Assembly: GCA_002319965.1 (NCBI GenBank)
Contig: DCJQ01000017.1
Coordinates: 9,996-73,995, forward strand
DNA length: 64,000 bases
Direction of reading: 5' to 3'
From: Megasphaera sp. UBA1696
GTDB lineage: Bacteria; Bacillota; Negativicutes; Veillonellales; Megasphaeraceae
Part shown: positions 8,377-17,261 of the stretch, in pieces
Layout: each line of letters starts with the position of its first letter
Position numbering within the stretch: position 1 is the first letter of the stretch
Program-made: the position numbers and the translations under genes
The notes under the pieces: model-generated
Seen by the model: only the letters and a program-made list of their open reading frames with translations
What the model was told of the DNA's origin: nothing
Database searches by the model: none

Positions 8377-8983
8377 TATGTATCCATTCCGCAATGCCGT
8401 TACGGTATCGCACATGCTCCTCGATCCCTATGTCCGCCGGGCCGGAGTGATTGTCGATATGACCTGTGGGAACGGATATGATACGGTTTTTTTGGCAAAA
8501 CTCATGCCGCCCGATGCCGTCCTTTATGCCTTTGATATACAGTCCTGTGCCATTGAACGGACGAAACAGCGGCTGATGGAAGAAAAGCTGACCGATCGCG
8601 ATGTCCGCTGCCAGTGTGGTTCTCATGACGAACTCTTGGAAACGGTCGCTGACGGTATCGATGTCATGGTATTCAATTTGGGCTATTTGCCGTCCGGAGA
8701 CCATCGTATCCATACGGATTATGAAATAACACTAAGGGCTCTAAAAATAGGCTTAAATAAAATTGCGATAAATGGGATAATTATAATAGCAGCTTATCCC
8801 GGTACTGAGGCCGGCGCTCAGGAAGAAAGAGCGCTGCAGTCATTTTTGAAGGACGTACCCCAAAGGGCCTTTCACGTCTCGTCGTGGAAACCCGTCAATG
8901 AGGTCCACTGTCCGCCCTTATTATATGTCGTACAGAAGAGAGGGAAAGGTCATTATGAAAAGATTTCGCTACACAAAGATTAA
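8369..8983 (+). CDS. YtqB/MnmM-like class I SAM-dependent methyltransferase
   Basis: Rossmann methyltransferase of 204 residues from the family named rRNA methylase in Pfam (PF06962). Its Bacillus member YtqB (MnmM) completes mnm5(s2)U34 in tRNA. Visible motifs: the SAM loop VDMTCGNGYDTVFLAKL, the acidic AFDIQ, and the conserved VMVFNLGYLPSGDH block, which is diagnostic for YtqB. The ATG at 8369 overlaps nadK; a second ATG at 8378 would also serve. The assignment to tRNA U34 is by family, not shown by the sequence. Confidence 0.82.
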   Translation: MINMYPFRNAVTVSHMLLDPYVRRAGVIVDMTCGNGYDTVFLAKLMPPDAVLYAFDIQSCAIERTKQRLMEEKLTDRDVRCQCGSHDELLETVADGIDVMVFNLGYLPSGDHRIHTDYEITLRALKIGLNKIAINGIIIIAAYPGTEAGAQEERALQSFLKDVPQRAFHVSSWKPVNEVHCPPLLYVVQKRGKGHYEKISLHKD

Positions 8984-9410
8984 AGAGATTGTCCAGTCCA
9001 GACCGATTGAAACACAGGAGGAATTAGCCAAGGCGCTGCAAGAAGAAGGCATTGAAGTCACCCAGGCGACGGTGTCCCGTGATATCAAAGAACTGATGCT
9101 GATCAAGGTCCCGACCAGTGACGGCCATTATCGCTATGCTTTGTCGCCGGAACAGAACATGCTCATGTCCAAGAACCGCATGGCCCGTCTCTTCCAGGAC
9201 TCCATCGTCCGCGTCGATTCGGCCTACAATCAGATTATCGTCCACACCTTGCCGGGGTCGGCCAACCACATTGCCGCTGCTATGGACCATGCCCGCTGGG
9301 AAAACGTCATCGGTACCTTAGCCGGCGACGACACGGTCCTGCTCATTGTGAAAGACACGGAAACAGTTCCTAAATTGATTAAATTGATCGTATCGTTGAT
9401 GAAGGAATGA
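8955..9410 (+). CDS. argR: Arginine repressor ArgR/AhrC
   Basis: Hexameric arginine-responsive regulator of arginine biosynthesis and catabolism. It has 151 residues: a winged-helix N-terminus (TKIKEIVQSRPIETQEELAKAL..., recognition helix ATVSRDIKEL) and a C-terminal oligomerisation/arginine domain with the conserved LPGSANHIAAAMD and GTLAGDDTVLLIV. I choose ATG 8955 (MKRFRYTKI), preceded by GGGAAAGG, although the frame is open further upstream. The argR-recN pairing is the normal Firmicute order. With the arginase-fold gene at 20098 it may link arginine level to polyamine use, but no operator was established there. Confidence 0.95.
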   Translation: MKRFRYTKIKEIVQSRPIETQEELAKALQEEGIEVTQATVSRDIKELMLIKVPTSDGHYRYALSPEQNMLMSKNRMARLFQDSIVRVDSAYNQIIVHTLPGSANHIAAAMDHARWENVIGTLAGDDTVLLIVKDTETVPKLIKLIVSLMKE

Positions 9411-9417
9411 GGTTCTT

Positions 9418-11100
9418 ATGCTGCAGTCCCTGCACATTCATAACTTTGCGCTGATTGAAGACCTGCATTTGGACTTAGAGGACGGCGTGACGATTTTTAC
9501 CGGCGAAACAGGGGCCGGCAAATCGATCCTCCTCGACGCCATCGGTATGTTGGCCGGAAAACGGGCGTCGGCCTCCTTCGTCCGCCACGGCACCGAGGGC
9601 TTTCTCGTCGAAGGCTCGTTCTTTTTTGCCGATATGCCCGCGGAATTGGCAGCCCTTTTGGCAGATAATCACATCGAAGTTGACGAGGGACAGCTCATCA
9701 TCTCCCGGCAGTTCCAGCGCAGCGGAAGGGGGACCATTCTGGTCAACGGCACCTTGGTTCCGACGGCCGTCCTGCGCCGCTTAGGTGATTATCTTCTCGA
9801 TATTCACGGCCAGTTCGACAACAGCCTCATCTTTAATCCCGCCTATCACGTCGCCATTTTAGACAGTCTCGACGACGACGTCCGTAAGGGCAGAGACACG
9901 TATGACGAGCTCTATGGCAGGTGGCATAAAACGGAAGGGGCCATCAAAGCCCTGCGCCGCGATGAAGGTGAAAAGACCCGGATGCTCAGTATCTTGGCCT
10001 TTCAAATCAAAGAAATCGAAGGGGCTTCGTTAAAAGAAGGCGAAGACGACGAGCTCGAAGGGAAAATCAATAAGGCGTCCCATGCGGAACACCTGAAGGA
10101 TAATCTGCGGGATGCCATCTTTGCGTTAGAAGGCGGCGAGCGTCAGACCGGGGCTATCGAACAGCTCGAAGCCATTCACCGCAGCCTTGAGAAGGCCTCG
10201 ACCTACGACGATACCTTCAGCACCTTGTCAGGTAAGGTTGAAACCTTGTCCTATGAGATCGAAGATATCCATGACGCCCTTCTTCGCTATGCCGATTCCT
10301 TCGACTTCGACGAGCACGCTTTGGATGCCATGCAGTCCCGCATGGCGACTATCGAAAAATTAAAGCGTAAGTACGGTGTCACCGTGGCCGAAATTTTACA
10401 GTTTTTGGCTAAAGCTAAGGATGACTATGAACGCCTGGACCAGTCGGAAAGCCATTTGGCAAAGCTTGAAGAGCAGCTGGCGAAAGAAGCGGAGGCCGTA
10501 CGGCATCAGGCAGCGATTTTACTGGACTTGCGCCATAAAGCCGATGCCCGGTTCAGCAAGGTCATGACCGAGACCTTAAACAAGCTCGGTATGCCCAATA
10601 GCCGCATCGCCTTCCACTTAGCGCCTATGAAGGAAATTTCACCGGACGGCGCTTCCGGCATTGAACTTTATTTTTCGGCCAATACGGGGGAAGCCATGCA
10701 GCCCTTGGCAAAAATTGCTTCCGGCGGTGAAGTCTCGCGTATTGCCTTGGCCTTGAAGACGACCGGGTCCGGCCAGGATGCCGATAAGACCATGATTTTC
10801 GATGAAATCGACGTCGGCATCAGCGGTCAAACGGGCCTTCAGGTCGCCGACCATATCCGGAAACTCGCCGGCCGAGGACAGATTTTCTGTATTACCCACT
10901 TGCCGCAGACGGCGGCCATTGCCGACCACCATTTCTTCATTTATAAGAAGGAAGCCGACGGTCGGACCGTCACCCAGGTACGCAGCCTTTCTGACGGCGA
11001 ACACGTCCTTGAAATCGCCCGCATGTTTGCCGGCAACGATACGACGAAAGCCAGTATTGAAGCGGCCAGACAGATTGTACAACAGGTGAAGGGATCGTAA
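9418..11100 (+). CDS. recN: DNA repair protein RecN
   Basis: SMC-like ATPase acting early at double-strand breaks. It has 560 residues, with Walker A GETGAGKS at 29-36, a central coiled-coil region (about 150-370), the ABC signature KIASGGEVSRIALALK and Walker B MIFDEIDVGISG, then the H-loop ITHLPQTAA. Length and motif order are complete. It is the last gene of the operon that begins at 2279; the next unit has its own promoter at 11128. Confidence 0.97.
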   Translation: MLQSLHIHNFALIEDLHLDLEDGVTIFTGETGAGKSILLDAIGMLAGKRASASFVRHGTEGFLVEGSFFFADMPAELAALLADNHIEVDEGQLIISRQFQRSGRGTILVNGTLVPTAVLRRLGDYLLDIHGQFDNSLIFNPAYHVAILDSLDDDVRKGRDTYDELYGRWHKTEGAIKALRRDEGEKTRMLSILAFQIKEIEGASLKEGEDDELEGKINKASHAEHLKDNLRDAIFALEGGERQTGAIEQLEAIHRSLEKASTYDDTFSTLSGKVETLSYEIEDIHDALLRYADSFDFDEHALDAMQSRMATIEKLKRKYGVTVAEILQFLAKAKDDYERLDQSESHLAKLEEQLAKEAEAVRHQAAILLDLRHKADARFSKVMTETLNKLGMPNSRIAFHLAPMKEISPDGASGIELYFSANTGEAMQPLAKIASGGEVSRIALALKTTGSGQDADKTMIFDEIDVGISGQTGLQVADHIRKLAGRGQIFCITHLPQTAAIADHHFFIYKKEADGRTVTQVRSLSDGEHVLEIARMFAGNDTTKASIEAARQIVQQVKGS

Positions 11101-11127
11101 GGTGACCTTCGAAGTGACAGATACAGG

Positions 11128-11156
11128 TTGACGAATGTCCGCGATAGGTATATAGT
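11128..11156 (+). promoter_or_regulatory. Promoter of the dapB-asd-dapA operon
   Basis: TTGACG (11128-11133), a 17-base spacer and TATAGT (11151-11156) lie 61 bases before dapB. The remaining leader is AT-rich and too short for a lysine riboswitch. Confidence 0.6.
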
Positions 11157-11216
11157 TAAAGATAATTTTAAAATAAAAATACGCCATCAAATCATAAAAC
11201 TACAGGGGGAATCAAT

Positions 11217-12014
11217 ATGCTTCGTGTATTAGTCAATGGGGCAGACGGCCGCATGGGAAGCCAGGTCGTCAAAGCCGTTTTTGAAGATCCGGAACTGACC
11301 GTCGCCGGCGGTGTTAGCATCGACCACGTCGGGGAAGACGTCGGCGAAGTTGCCGGTATCGGTCATTTAGGCCTTGCCATCGAAGGCGATTTTGCCAAAT
11401 CCCTTGACGATATTAAACCGGACGTCGTCGTCGATTTTACGACGCCTGCCGTCATTTTTAAAAATGCTAAAACCTGCATAGCTCACGGCATCAACATGGT
11501 CGTCGGCACGACGGGCCTTACAGCGGAACAGCGCCATGAGCTCCATGCGTTAGCTTTGGAAAAAAAGACCAGTATCTTCATTGCACCGAACTTTTCCATC
11601 GGTGCCGTTTTGATGATGAAGTTGTCGACGGAAGTCGCGCCGTATTTGCCGGACGTTGAAATCATCGAACTCCACCACAACAATAAACTCGACGCTCCGT
11701 CGGGTACGGCTATCATGACCGCCGACAAGATCGATGAAGCGCGGAAGGCTGCCGGTGCCAAGCCGGCTCCGGACAAGACTCATGAAAGCCTGGACGGGGC
11801 CCGCGGGGCTTCCGTTGCCGGCATCCCCATTCACAGTGTCCGCCTGCCGGGCTACGTAGCCCATCAACAGGTCCTCTTCGGGGGATACGGCGAATTACTC
11901 ACGATTCGTCACGATTCGATCGACCGTAAATCTTTCATGCCCGGCGTCATCTTAGCCGTCAAAAAGGTAAGCTCCCGTCCGGGACTTGTCTTCGGGCTTG
12001 AAAACTATTTATAA
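11217..12014 (+). CDS. dapB: 4-hydroxy-tetrahydrodipicolinate reductase
   Basis: Reduces hydroxy-tetrahydrodipicolinate with NAD(P)H in lysine and meso-diaminopimelate synthesis. It has 265 residues, with the nucleotide loop VNGADGRMGSQV, VGTTGLTAEQ, and the catalytic signature ELHHNNKLDAPSGTA. The C-terminal FGLENYL ending is typical. AGGGGGAATCAAT precedes the ATG. First gene of a three-gene operon with asd and dapA. Confidence 0.97.
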   Translation: MLRVLVNGADGRMGSQVVKAVFEDPELTVAGGVSIDHVGEDVGEVAGIGHLGLAIEGDFAKSLDDIKPDVVVDFTTPAVIFKNAKTCIAHGINMVVGTTGLTAEQRHELHALALEKKTSIFIAPNFSIGAVLMMKLSTEVAPYLPDVEIIELHHNNKLDAPSGTAIMTADKIDEARKAAGAKPAPDKTHESLDGARGASVAGIPIHSVRLPGYVAHQQVLFGGYGELLTIRHDSIDRKSFMPGVILAVKKVSSRPGLVFGLENYL

Positions 12015-12044
12015 ATAAAGAACCATGAGGAAAGGAAGTTTGTT

Positions 12045-13082
12045 ATGACGAAAGAACCGGTAGTAGCGATTTTAGGTGCCACAGGTGCCGTAGGTCAAGA
12101 ATTTATCCGCCTGATTGAAGAACGAAAATTCCCGTACAGCCAATTGAAGTTGTTGGCATCCCACCGTTCGGCCGGTAAGAAATTGACGGTCAATGGTAAG
12201 GAATATACTGTTGAAGAAGCCAAGCCGGAATCCTTCGATGGGGTAGATATCGGACTCTTTGCCGGCGGCTCGGTCAGCAAGGAATTGGGACCGGAAGCGG
12301 CGAAACGCGGCTGCGTCGTCATCGACAACTCCAGCACTTTCCGCATGGATCCCGACGTCCCCTTGGTCGTTCCCGAAGTAAATCCGGACGATATCGCCCT
12401 TCACAAGGGCATCATTGCCAATCCGAACTGTTCGACGATTATCATGCTCATGGCTTTGAAACCCATTCATGATCTGTCGCCCATCAAACGGATCATCGTC
12501 AGTACCTATCAGGCCGTTTCCGGTGCCGGTAAAGAAGGGCTCGACGAACTGCGTGAAGAAACGGAGGCTTTCTTAGCCGGTCGGGAGATGGAACCGAAAA
12601 TCCTGCCCAGTAAGAGCCTGCCGAAGCACTATCCCATTGCCTTTAATCTCATTCCGCAAATCGATAAGTTTGTCGAAGACGATTATACCAAGGAAGAAAT
12701 GAAGATGGTCAACGAAACGCACAAGATGCTTCATGACGACTCCATTGCCATTACGGCGACGACGGTCCGCGTGCCTGTTTTCCGCAGCCATGCCGAATCG
12801 ATTTACGTAGAAACGGCTGATGAACTTACCGTCGATGCCGTTCGCAAAGCCATCGATGCCTTCCCGGGTGCTCAGGTTCAGGACGATCCGGCAGCGATGG
12901 AATATCCTATGCCCTTATTTACGTCGGAACAATACGACTGCTACGTCGGCCGTATCCGCAAAGATTTATACAATCCGAAGGCGGTCAACCTCTGGGTTTC
13001 CGGCGACCAGATTCGCAAGGGTGCAGCCCTCAATGCCCTGCAGATTGCTGAATACATGCTGGATCACGATATGATTCACTGA
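12045..13082 (+). CDS. asd: Aspartate-semialdehyde dehydrogenase
   Basis: Converts aspartyl phosphate to aspartate semialdehyde with NADPH, the entry point to lysine, DAP, threonine and methionine. It has 345 residues. Motifs: N-terminal GATGAVGQEF, the catalytic-Cys block IANPNCSTI, QAVSGAGKEG, and the catalytic-His region VPVFRSHAES. A C-terminal WVSGDQIRKGAALN completes the family pattern. GAGGAAAGGAAG precedes the ATG. Confidence 0.97.
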   Translation: MTKEPVVAILGATGAVGQEFIRLIEERKFPYSQLKLLASHRSAGKKLTVNGKEYTVEEAKPESFDGVDIGLFAGGSVSKELGPEAAKRGCVVIDNSSTFRMDPDVPLVVPEVNPDDIALHKGIIANPNCSTIIMLMALKPIHDLSPIKRIIVSTYQAVSGAGKEGLDELREETEAFLAGREMEPKILPSKSLPKHYPIAFNLIPQIDKFVEDDYTKEEMKMVNETHKMLHDDSIAITATTVRVPVFRSHAESIYVETADELTVDAVRKAIDAFPGAQVQDDPAAMEYPMPLFTSEQYDCYVGRIRKDLYNPKAVNLWVSGDQIRKGAALNALQIAEYMLDHDMIH

Positions 13083-13106
13083 GATCACGATGGGAGATGA
13101 ATCTTT

Positions 13107-13988
13107 ATGTTAACCTTTCCGAACATCATTATTGCCATGATAACGCCTTTCAATCAGGACGGTTCCGTCAATTATGAAGCCGCTGTCGAACTGGCTAAGA
13201 AGTATGCCGACGAAGGTTCGGGCATCCTCCTTGGTGCTACGACCGGTGAAGGAGCCGTCATGACGGAAGAAGAAAAGCTCAAGCTTTTTAAAGTCGTTGC
13301 CGACGAATTGAAGGGCAAGACCCTTATCATGGGCAATGTCGGTACCAATAATACGGCTGAATCCATTGCCATCGCTAAAAAGGCCGAAGCCACCGGTGTC
13401 GATCTCTTGCTGTGTATCGTACCGTATTACAATAAACCGAACCAGGACGGCTGTTACGCCCATTTTGCAGCCATTGCCAAGGCGACGTCCCTGCCGTTTT
13501 TCATCTACAACGTACCGGGCCGTACCGGCGGCAGCATCGAACCGGAAACGGTCTGCCGACTGGCCCGTGACTATGACAACATCATCGGCCTCAAAGACGC
13601 CAGCGCCAGCCTCGACTTTGCCGGCTACGTCGCTGCCAATGCTCCGGAAGGCTTCCACCTTTACAGCGGCGAAGATAATTTGACCCTGCCCATCATCGCC
13701 GTCGGCGGCGAAGGCGTTATCACCGTTGCCGGCCACGTCATCGGTAAGGAAATGGACGCCATGATTCAGGCTTATAAAGACGGAGACGTTAAAAAGGCAG
13801 CGGCCCTTCATCAGAAATACCTGCCCTTCATGAAAGGCGTATTCTGTACGGTAAGCCCGGTTCCCATCAAGACCATGGTCAATATGCTCGGTTTTCCCGC
13901 CGGTCCCCTTCGCCTGCCTTTAGTCGAAGCCAATCCGGAAATTCGCGAAAAATGCCGGCAGTACCTGAAAGACATCGGAAAATTATAA
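13107..13988 (+). CDS. dapA: 4-hydroxy-tetrahydrodipicolinate synthase
   Basis: Condenses pyruvate with aspartate semialdehyde. It has 293 residues with a TIM-barrel aldolase pattern: GTTGE-type loop LLGATTGEGAVM, the Tyr segment FFIYNVPGRTGG, and Schiff-base Lys in IIGLKDASAS. The gene order dapB-asd-dapA makes the three consecutive DAP-pathway steps one unit. It is closed by the terminator at 13997-14030. Confidence 0.97.
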   Translation: MLTFPNIIIAMITPFNQDGSVNYEAAVELAKKYADEGSGILLGATTGEGAVMTEEEKLKLFKVVADELKGKTLIMGNVGTNNTAESIAIAKKAEATGVDLLLCIVPYYNKPNQDGCYAHFAAIAKATSLPFFIYNVPGRTGGSIEPETVCRLARDYDNIIGLKDASASLDFAGYVAANAPEGFHLYSGEDNLTLPIIAVGGEGVITVAGHVIGKEMDAMIQAYKDGDVKKAAALHQKYLPFMKGVFCTVSPVPIKTMVNMLGFPAGPLRLPLVEANPEIREKCRQYLKDIGKL

Positions 13989-13996
13989 GATTTGCT

Positions 13997-14030
13997 AATC
14001 CCTTCGCCTCATGCGAAGGGATTTTTTTTT
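13997..14030 (+). terminator. Terminator of the dap operon
   Basis: Perfect 11-bp stem AATCCCTTCGC/GCGAAGGGATT, loop CTCAT, then a long T run. It faces the tRNA-Arg terminator on the other strand. Confidence 0.93.
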
Positions 14031-14053
14031 GACTGTTTTTTTATAAAAGGGTA

Positions 14054-14085
14054 TAAAAAAAGCTCACACAAAATGTGTGAGCTTT
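14054..14085 (-). terminator. Terminator of tRNA-Arg
   Basis: On the minus strand AGCTCACAC and GTGTGAGCT form a 9-bp stem followed by seven T, just past the CCA end of the tRNA. Confidence 0.88.
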
Positions 14086-14090
14086 CTCTG

Positions 14091-14167
14091 TGGTGACCCG
14101 GTAGGGATTCGAACCCTAGACCTACTGATTCGTAGTCAGTCACTCTATCCAGCTGAGCTACCGAGTC
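14091..14167 (-). tRNA. tRNA-Arg (ACG)
   Basis: A 77-nt cloverleaf read on the minus strand: acceptor GACTCGG/CCGGGTC, D-loop AGCTCAGCTGGATAGAGT, anticodon loop CTACGAA giving ACG, T-arm GGTTCGAATCC, and encoded CCA. An inosine-34 arginine tRNA reading CGN codons. Confidence 0.97.
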
Positions 14168-14331
14168 ATATCTTGTCGTTCCTGACGACTTATACATAAT
14201 AACAAAAAAAGAGAAACTTGTCAATGTATTTTCGAAAAAAAGCTCCTCGTTTTTAAACTGAAACGATCCCGTTTACCGCAGCTGCCCCGTAAGGCGAGGA
14301 CGCGCAGGGGTACAAAGCGGCGAAAACTTGT
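14168..14331. other. Spacer between tRNA-Arg and a LysR gene
   Basis: About 160 bases upstream of tRNA-Arg and downstream of the convergent-side LysR gene. An AT-rich run near 14195-14250 probably holds the tRNA promoter (minus strand), but I could not fix -35 and -10 boxes with confidence. No reading frame of note. Confidence 0.4.
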
Positions 14332-15219
14332 TTATGAAAAGGTATCTTTTATCAGGCGAGTAAATAATTCCATGGCCGGACTGATCCATTTCTTGCGGTT
14401 ATAACCACAGGCGGCTGAAATGCGGGCGTCGGTCAGTTCCGTCTTGATTTCTGCCAGTTCGCCGCGCTTTAAATCTTCTTCGACGGCAAAGGTCGGCAGG
14501 TAGGATATGCCGACGCTGCTCTTTACCAAGTTTTTAATGGTCGGAATGCTCCACAATTCGATGGTATGGTCGAGGACGATGGATTTTCGCTGCAGGTACT
14601 GCTCGAAGATTTGACGAAAGACACAGGTCGGTTCATTGATGATAAAGGGCAGGGGAAGGGTTTGGCCGGGTGTTATAAAATCAGGGTATTCTCTTTTTAT
14701 ATCAGGCGAGGCGACGAGGGTCATGGGATAACTTCCAAAGGTCGAGACGGTCAGGTTGTTGCCGAAGCCGCCGACGTTTTCGTAAAATACGCCGAGGTCC
14801 AAGGTACCGTCTAAGAGTTCGTTGCGGATGTCATAGCAATTCATGGACTGCAAAAAAAGCCGGGTGTTGGGGGCCAGATCATGAAATCTTTTTAGGACCG
14901 GCGATAGTTTATAACAGAGCAGGGTTTCGCCGACGCCGATCCGTAAGATGCCCTTATATTCCGACAGATCAGTTTCAAAACAACTGAGCCTTTCGACGGA
15001 CGTGAGGACATCGGTTACATAAGGGTATAACTGCTCGCCGGCCTTGGTCAGCTGCATCCGCCGTCCGACTCGTTCAAACAATTTGACGGACAACTCCTGT
15101 TCTAACTGCCCGACTTGGAAGGTAATGGTCGATTGGGTGTAGTTAAGCTTTTCCGCAGCCTTGGTAAAACCGCCTTCTTCGATGATGGTCTTGAAGGTCT
15201 GTAAATATTTTAAGTCCAT
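14332..15219 (-). CDS. LysR family transcriptional regulator
   Basis: LysR-type regulator of about 295 residues. The N-terminal winged helix reads MDLKYLQTFKTIIEEGGFTK with AAEKLNYTQSTITFQV as recognition helix. A periplasmic-binding-like effector domain follows. I choose ATG 15219 because AGAGG lies 5-6 bases before it; the ATG seven codons upstream lacks such a site. It is divergent from the MFS gene at 15338, so it probably regulates that gene. A 17-bp dyad in the shared spacer is a candidate operator. The effector is unknown. Confidence 0.9.
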   Translation of the reverse strand: MDLKYLQTFKTIIEEGGFTKAAEKLNYTQSTITFQVGQLEQELSVKLFERVGRRMQLTKAGEQLYPYVTDVLTSVERLSCFETDLSEYKGILRIGVGETLLCYKLSPVLKRFHDLAPNTRLFLQSMNCYDIRNELLDGTLDLGVFYENVGGFGNNLTVSTFGSYPMTLVASPDIKREYPDFITPGQTLPLPFIINEPTCVFRQIFEQYLQRKSIVLDHTIELWSIPTIKNLVKSSVGISYLPTFAVEEDLKRGELAEIKTELTDARISAACGYNRKKWISPAMELFTRLIKDTFS

Positions 15220-15283
15220 AGGAACCTCTCTATAGTTCAAAATAAATGAAGTTTAAAATTAAAAACATCAATTTTATCTAAGA

Positions 15284-15300
15284 GTATATCGATGATATAC
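15284..15300. promoter_or_regulatory. Dyad operator between LysR and MFS genes
   Basis: Perfect inverted repeat GTATATC-GAT-GATATAC. It fits the LysR T-N11-A pattern and overlaps the likely -10 (TATACT, 15296-15301) of the MFS gene. Confidence 0.55.
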
Positions 15301-15337
15301 TAACAGAGAAAAATCAAACTGTCAATGAGGGAGTCTT

Positions 15338-16606
15338 ATGCGTATGTTAAAAATAATACCGACCTTACAGAAACCTGATTCACTGCTTCAGTGCGTCGTC
15401 CTGGTTATTGCCGCCTGTATCGTTCACGGCGTGATGCAGGGCGTACACGATAATTACGGCATCATGATGACCGGGCTCATTCCCTACACCGGTATCGACT
15501 ACGTGACCATCAGCTTCGCCATCGGCGTAGGCGCTCTGGTCTATGGACTGGCCCAGCCCTTTCTCGGTATCCTGGCCTTGCGGAAATCTCCGGTCTTCGT
15601 CATCCTGATAGGCATCCTTTTTACCGTCGTCGGCTTGGCTGCCACCCCATTATGTACCACGCCTTGGGCGCTGGTCTTATTTTTTGGCCTCGTCCTGCCT
15701 TTTGGCACGACGGGACTCTGCTTTGGCATCATCATGGGGGCCATCACGCCCATTCTGGGAGAGAAACGGGCAGCCGTCGTTTCCGGCATCGTTCAGGCCA
15801 GTGCCGGCATCGGTGACGCCTTGATGTCCCCGGCCTTGAATCTGGCCATTTCAACCTTCGATATTGCCTTTGCCATGCGGGCTTTGACCGTTCCTTTCCT
15901 GCTGATGATTCCCATCGCCATATGGATGCATTCCATAGGCAAAAAGGATCCTAAGCGGGAAGAGGGAAGCCGCGAAGGGGAAGGGAACCCCAAAGTATCT
16001 CTGGTTCCCATGCTGAAATTTGCTTTAAAAGACCGGGACTATCGCTTAGTTCTCCTGGCCTTTGCGACCTGCGGTTTTAACATGTCCATCATTGAAAGCC
16101 ATTTATTTTCACAGTATCTGTCCTATGGCATCGACGGCAATACGGCGTCACTGACCTTGACCGTATACGGCATCGCCACCATGATCGGCGCCACCGGAAC
16201 GGGATTTCTCGGAGCCGCCTTCAAGATGAAAAATGTCCTGGCCGGCGTCTATGCCCTGCGGGTAATCGTTTCTCTGGCCTTCCTGTTTCTTCCGAAGTCC
16301 GTCGCCTTTGCCTTTGCTGCTACAGCTCTGTTGGGCCTGTCGGGAGATGCGACGGTACCGCCGACATCGGGCATCATCAGTAAAAAGTTCGGCGCCAAAA
16401 ACATGGCCGTCTTATATGGATTTACCTTGATCGGCCATCAGATCGGTGCCTTTTTCAGCGCCTATCTCGGCGGACTCTTTGTGGATATCGGCTGGGGCTA
16501 TTCGCCCCTTTGGCTGGTCAACCTCTGTTTGGCCGCCATGGCTGCGGCAGCCAGTTTCCGGATCCGCAATGAAGACGAAAGAAAAGAATATGTAGGGGAT
16601 CTATAA
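15338..16606 (+). CDS. MFS transporter
   Basis: Integral membrane protein of 422 residues with about twelve hydrophobic segments in two halves, split by a charged loop around residues 200-230 (GKKDPKREEGSREGEGNPK). The order of segments and the Gly-rich helices (GVGALVYGLAQPFLGILA, ASAGIGDALMSPALN) fit the major facilitator superfamily, perhaps the organic-anion group. GAGGGAGTCTT precedes the ATG. Divergence from a LysR gene suggests inducible uptake or efflux of the regulator's ligand. The substrate cannot be named. It ends before a long bidirectional hairpin. Confidence 0.85.
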   Translation: MRMLKIIPTLQKPDSLLQCVVLVIAACIVHGVMQGVHDNYGIMMTGLIPYTGIDYVTISFAIGVGALVYGLAQPFLGILALRKSPVFVILIGILFTVVGLAATPLCTTPWALVLFFGLVLPFGTTGLCFGIIMGAITPILGEKRAAVVSGIVQASAGIGDALMSPALNLAISTFDIAFAMRALTVPFLLMIPIAIWMHSIGKKDPKREEGSREGEGNPKVSLVPMLKFALKDRDYRLVLLAFATCGFNMSIIESHLFSQYLSYGIDGNTASLTLTVYGIATMIGATGTGFLGAAFKMKNVLAGVYALRVIVSLAFLFLPKSVAFAFAATALLGLSGDATVPPTSGIISKKFGAKNMAVLYGFTLIGHQIGAFFSAYLGGLFVDIGWGYSPLWLVNLCLAAMAAAASFRIRNEDERKEYVGDL

Positions 16607-16634
16607 TGTATTTTTGACGGCAAGTCAAAATACA

Positions 16635-16679
16635 AAAGCCGGGGCCTTGTGAATCTGCTGTTCACAAGGCCCCGGCTTT
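16635..16679. terminator. Bidirectional terminator (19-bp perfect hairpin)
   Basis: AAAGCCGGGGCCTTGTGAA pairs perfectly with its complement across a 7-base loop. It lies between the convergent MFS and lipoprotein genes, so it can serve both. A related core recurs at 26814-26846. Confidence 0.8.
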
Positions 16680-16698
16680 ATATAGAAGCTTTTTAGTT

Positions 16699-17244
16699 TT
16701 ATTTTCTCAGGTTCGGTGTGCAGTCGATGATGATCGTGTCTGCTTGTTTCATGACCGTGAAATTACCCTTCGTCGAAGAGAAGGCTTTTTCCAGCGTATC
16801 GCTGTGCCATTTTTGAACGGTCATCGTCGTACCGCCGACATTTTTCGACGACGACGACTGTTTCTGGGCATCTTCCGGCAGGATATCGCTGATATTCAGG
16901 TCTTCGCCGTCTTTTAAGGCGATGGTGACCGTAACGGCCCGGCCGTTTTCAAAGACGACCTGGTAGCGGCCGTTATGGAAGACGCGGATCGTGTCGCCCT
17001 GGGAATAGGGGTGACCCCATTCATCTTCCCAAGCCTTTTGCGTATCGCCGATGGTCGGCAGTTTGGCCAGGGCCTTTTCTTTCGATTCGGCTTGGCTCTT
17101 CGTATCCTGATTCGATTTTGCATCCTTCGATTGCTGCTGCGTTTGGGTTTGCTCTTTTTGCTGGGAGTCCGTCGGCACGGCCGTCGCACATCCGGCAGTC
17201 AAAAGGGTGAATAACATGAGGACAATAGCAAGATAACGTTTCAT
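16699..17244 (-). CDS. Putative lipoprotein
   Basis: Secreted lipoprotein of about 181 residues. The N-terminus MKRYLAIVLMLFTLLTAGCA is a lipoprotein signal with lipobox LTAGC and lipidated Cys19. A Gln/Lys/Ser-rich linker follows (about 22-60), then a globular part with AWEDEWGHPYSQGDTIRVF and a C-terminal TIIIDCTP. I choose ATG 17244, which has GGGAGG upstream. I do not recognise the globular domain. It probably faces the cell exterior, anchored to the membrane. Confidence 0.8.
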   Translation of the reverse strand: MKRYLAIVLMLFTLLTAGCATAVPTDSQQKEQTQTQQQSKDAKSNQDTKSQAESKEKALAKLPTIGDTQKAWEDEWGHPYSQGDTIRVFHNGRYQVVFENGRAVTVTIALKDGEDLNISDILPEDAQKQSSSSKNVGGTTMTVQKWHSDTLEKAFSSTKGNFTVMKQADTIIIDCTPNLRK

Positions 17245-17261
17245 AATAAACCTCCCGTTCA

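Noticed and set aside
11101..11216. Lysine riboswitch before dapB
   Set aside because: Only 116 bases, AT-rich, without the required junctions; a plain promoter explains it.
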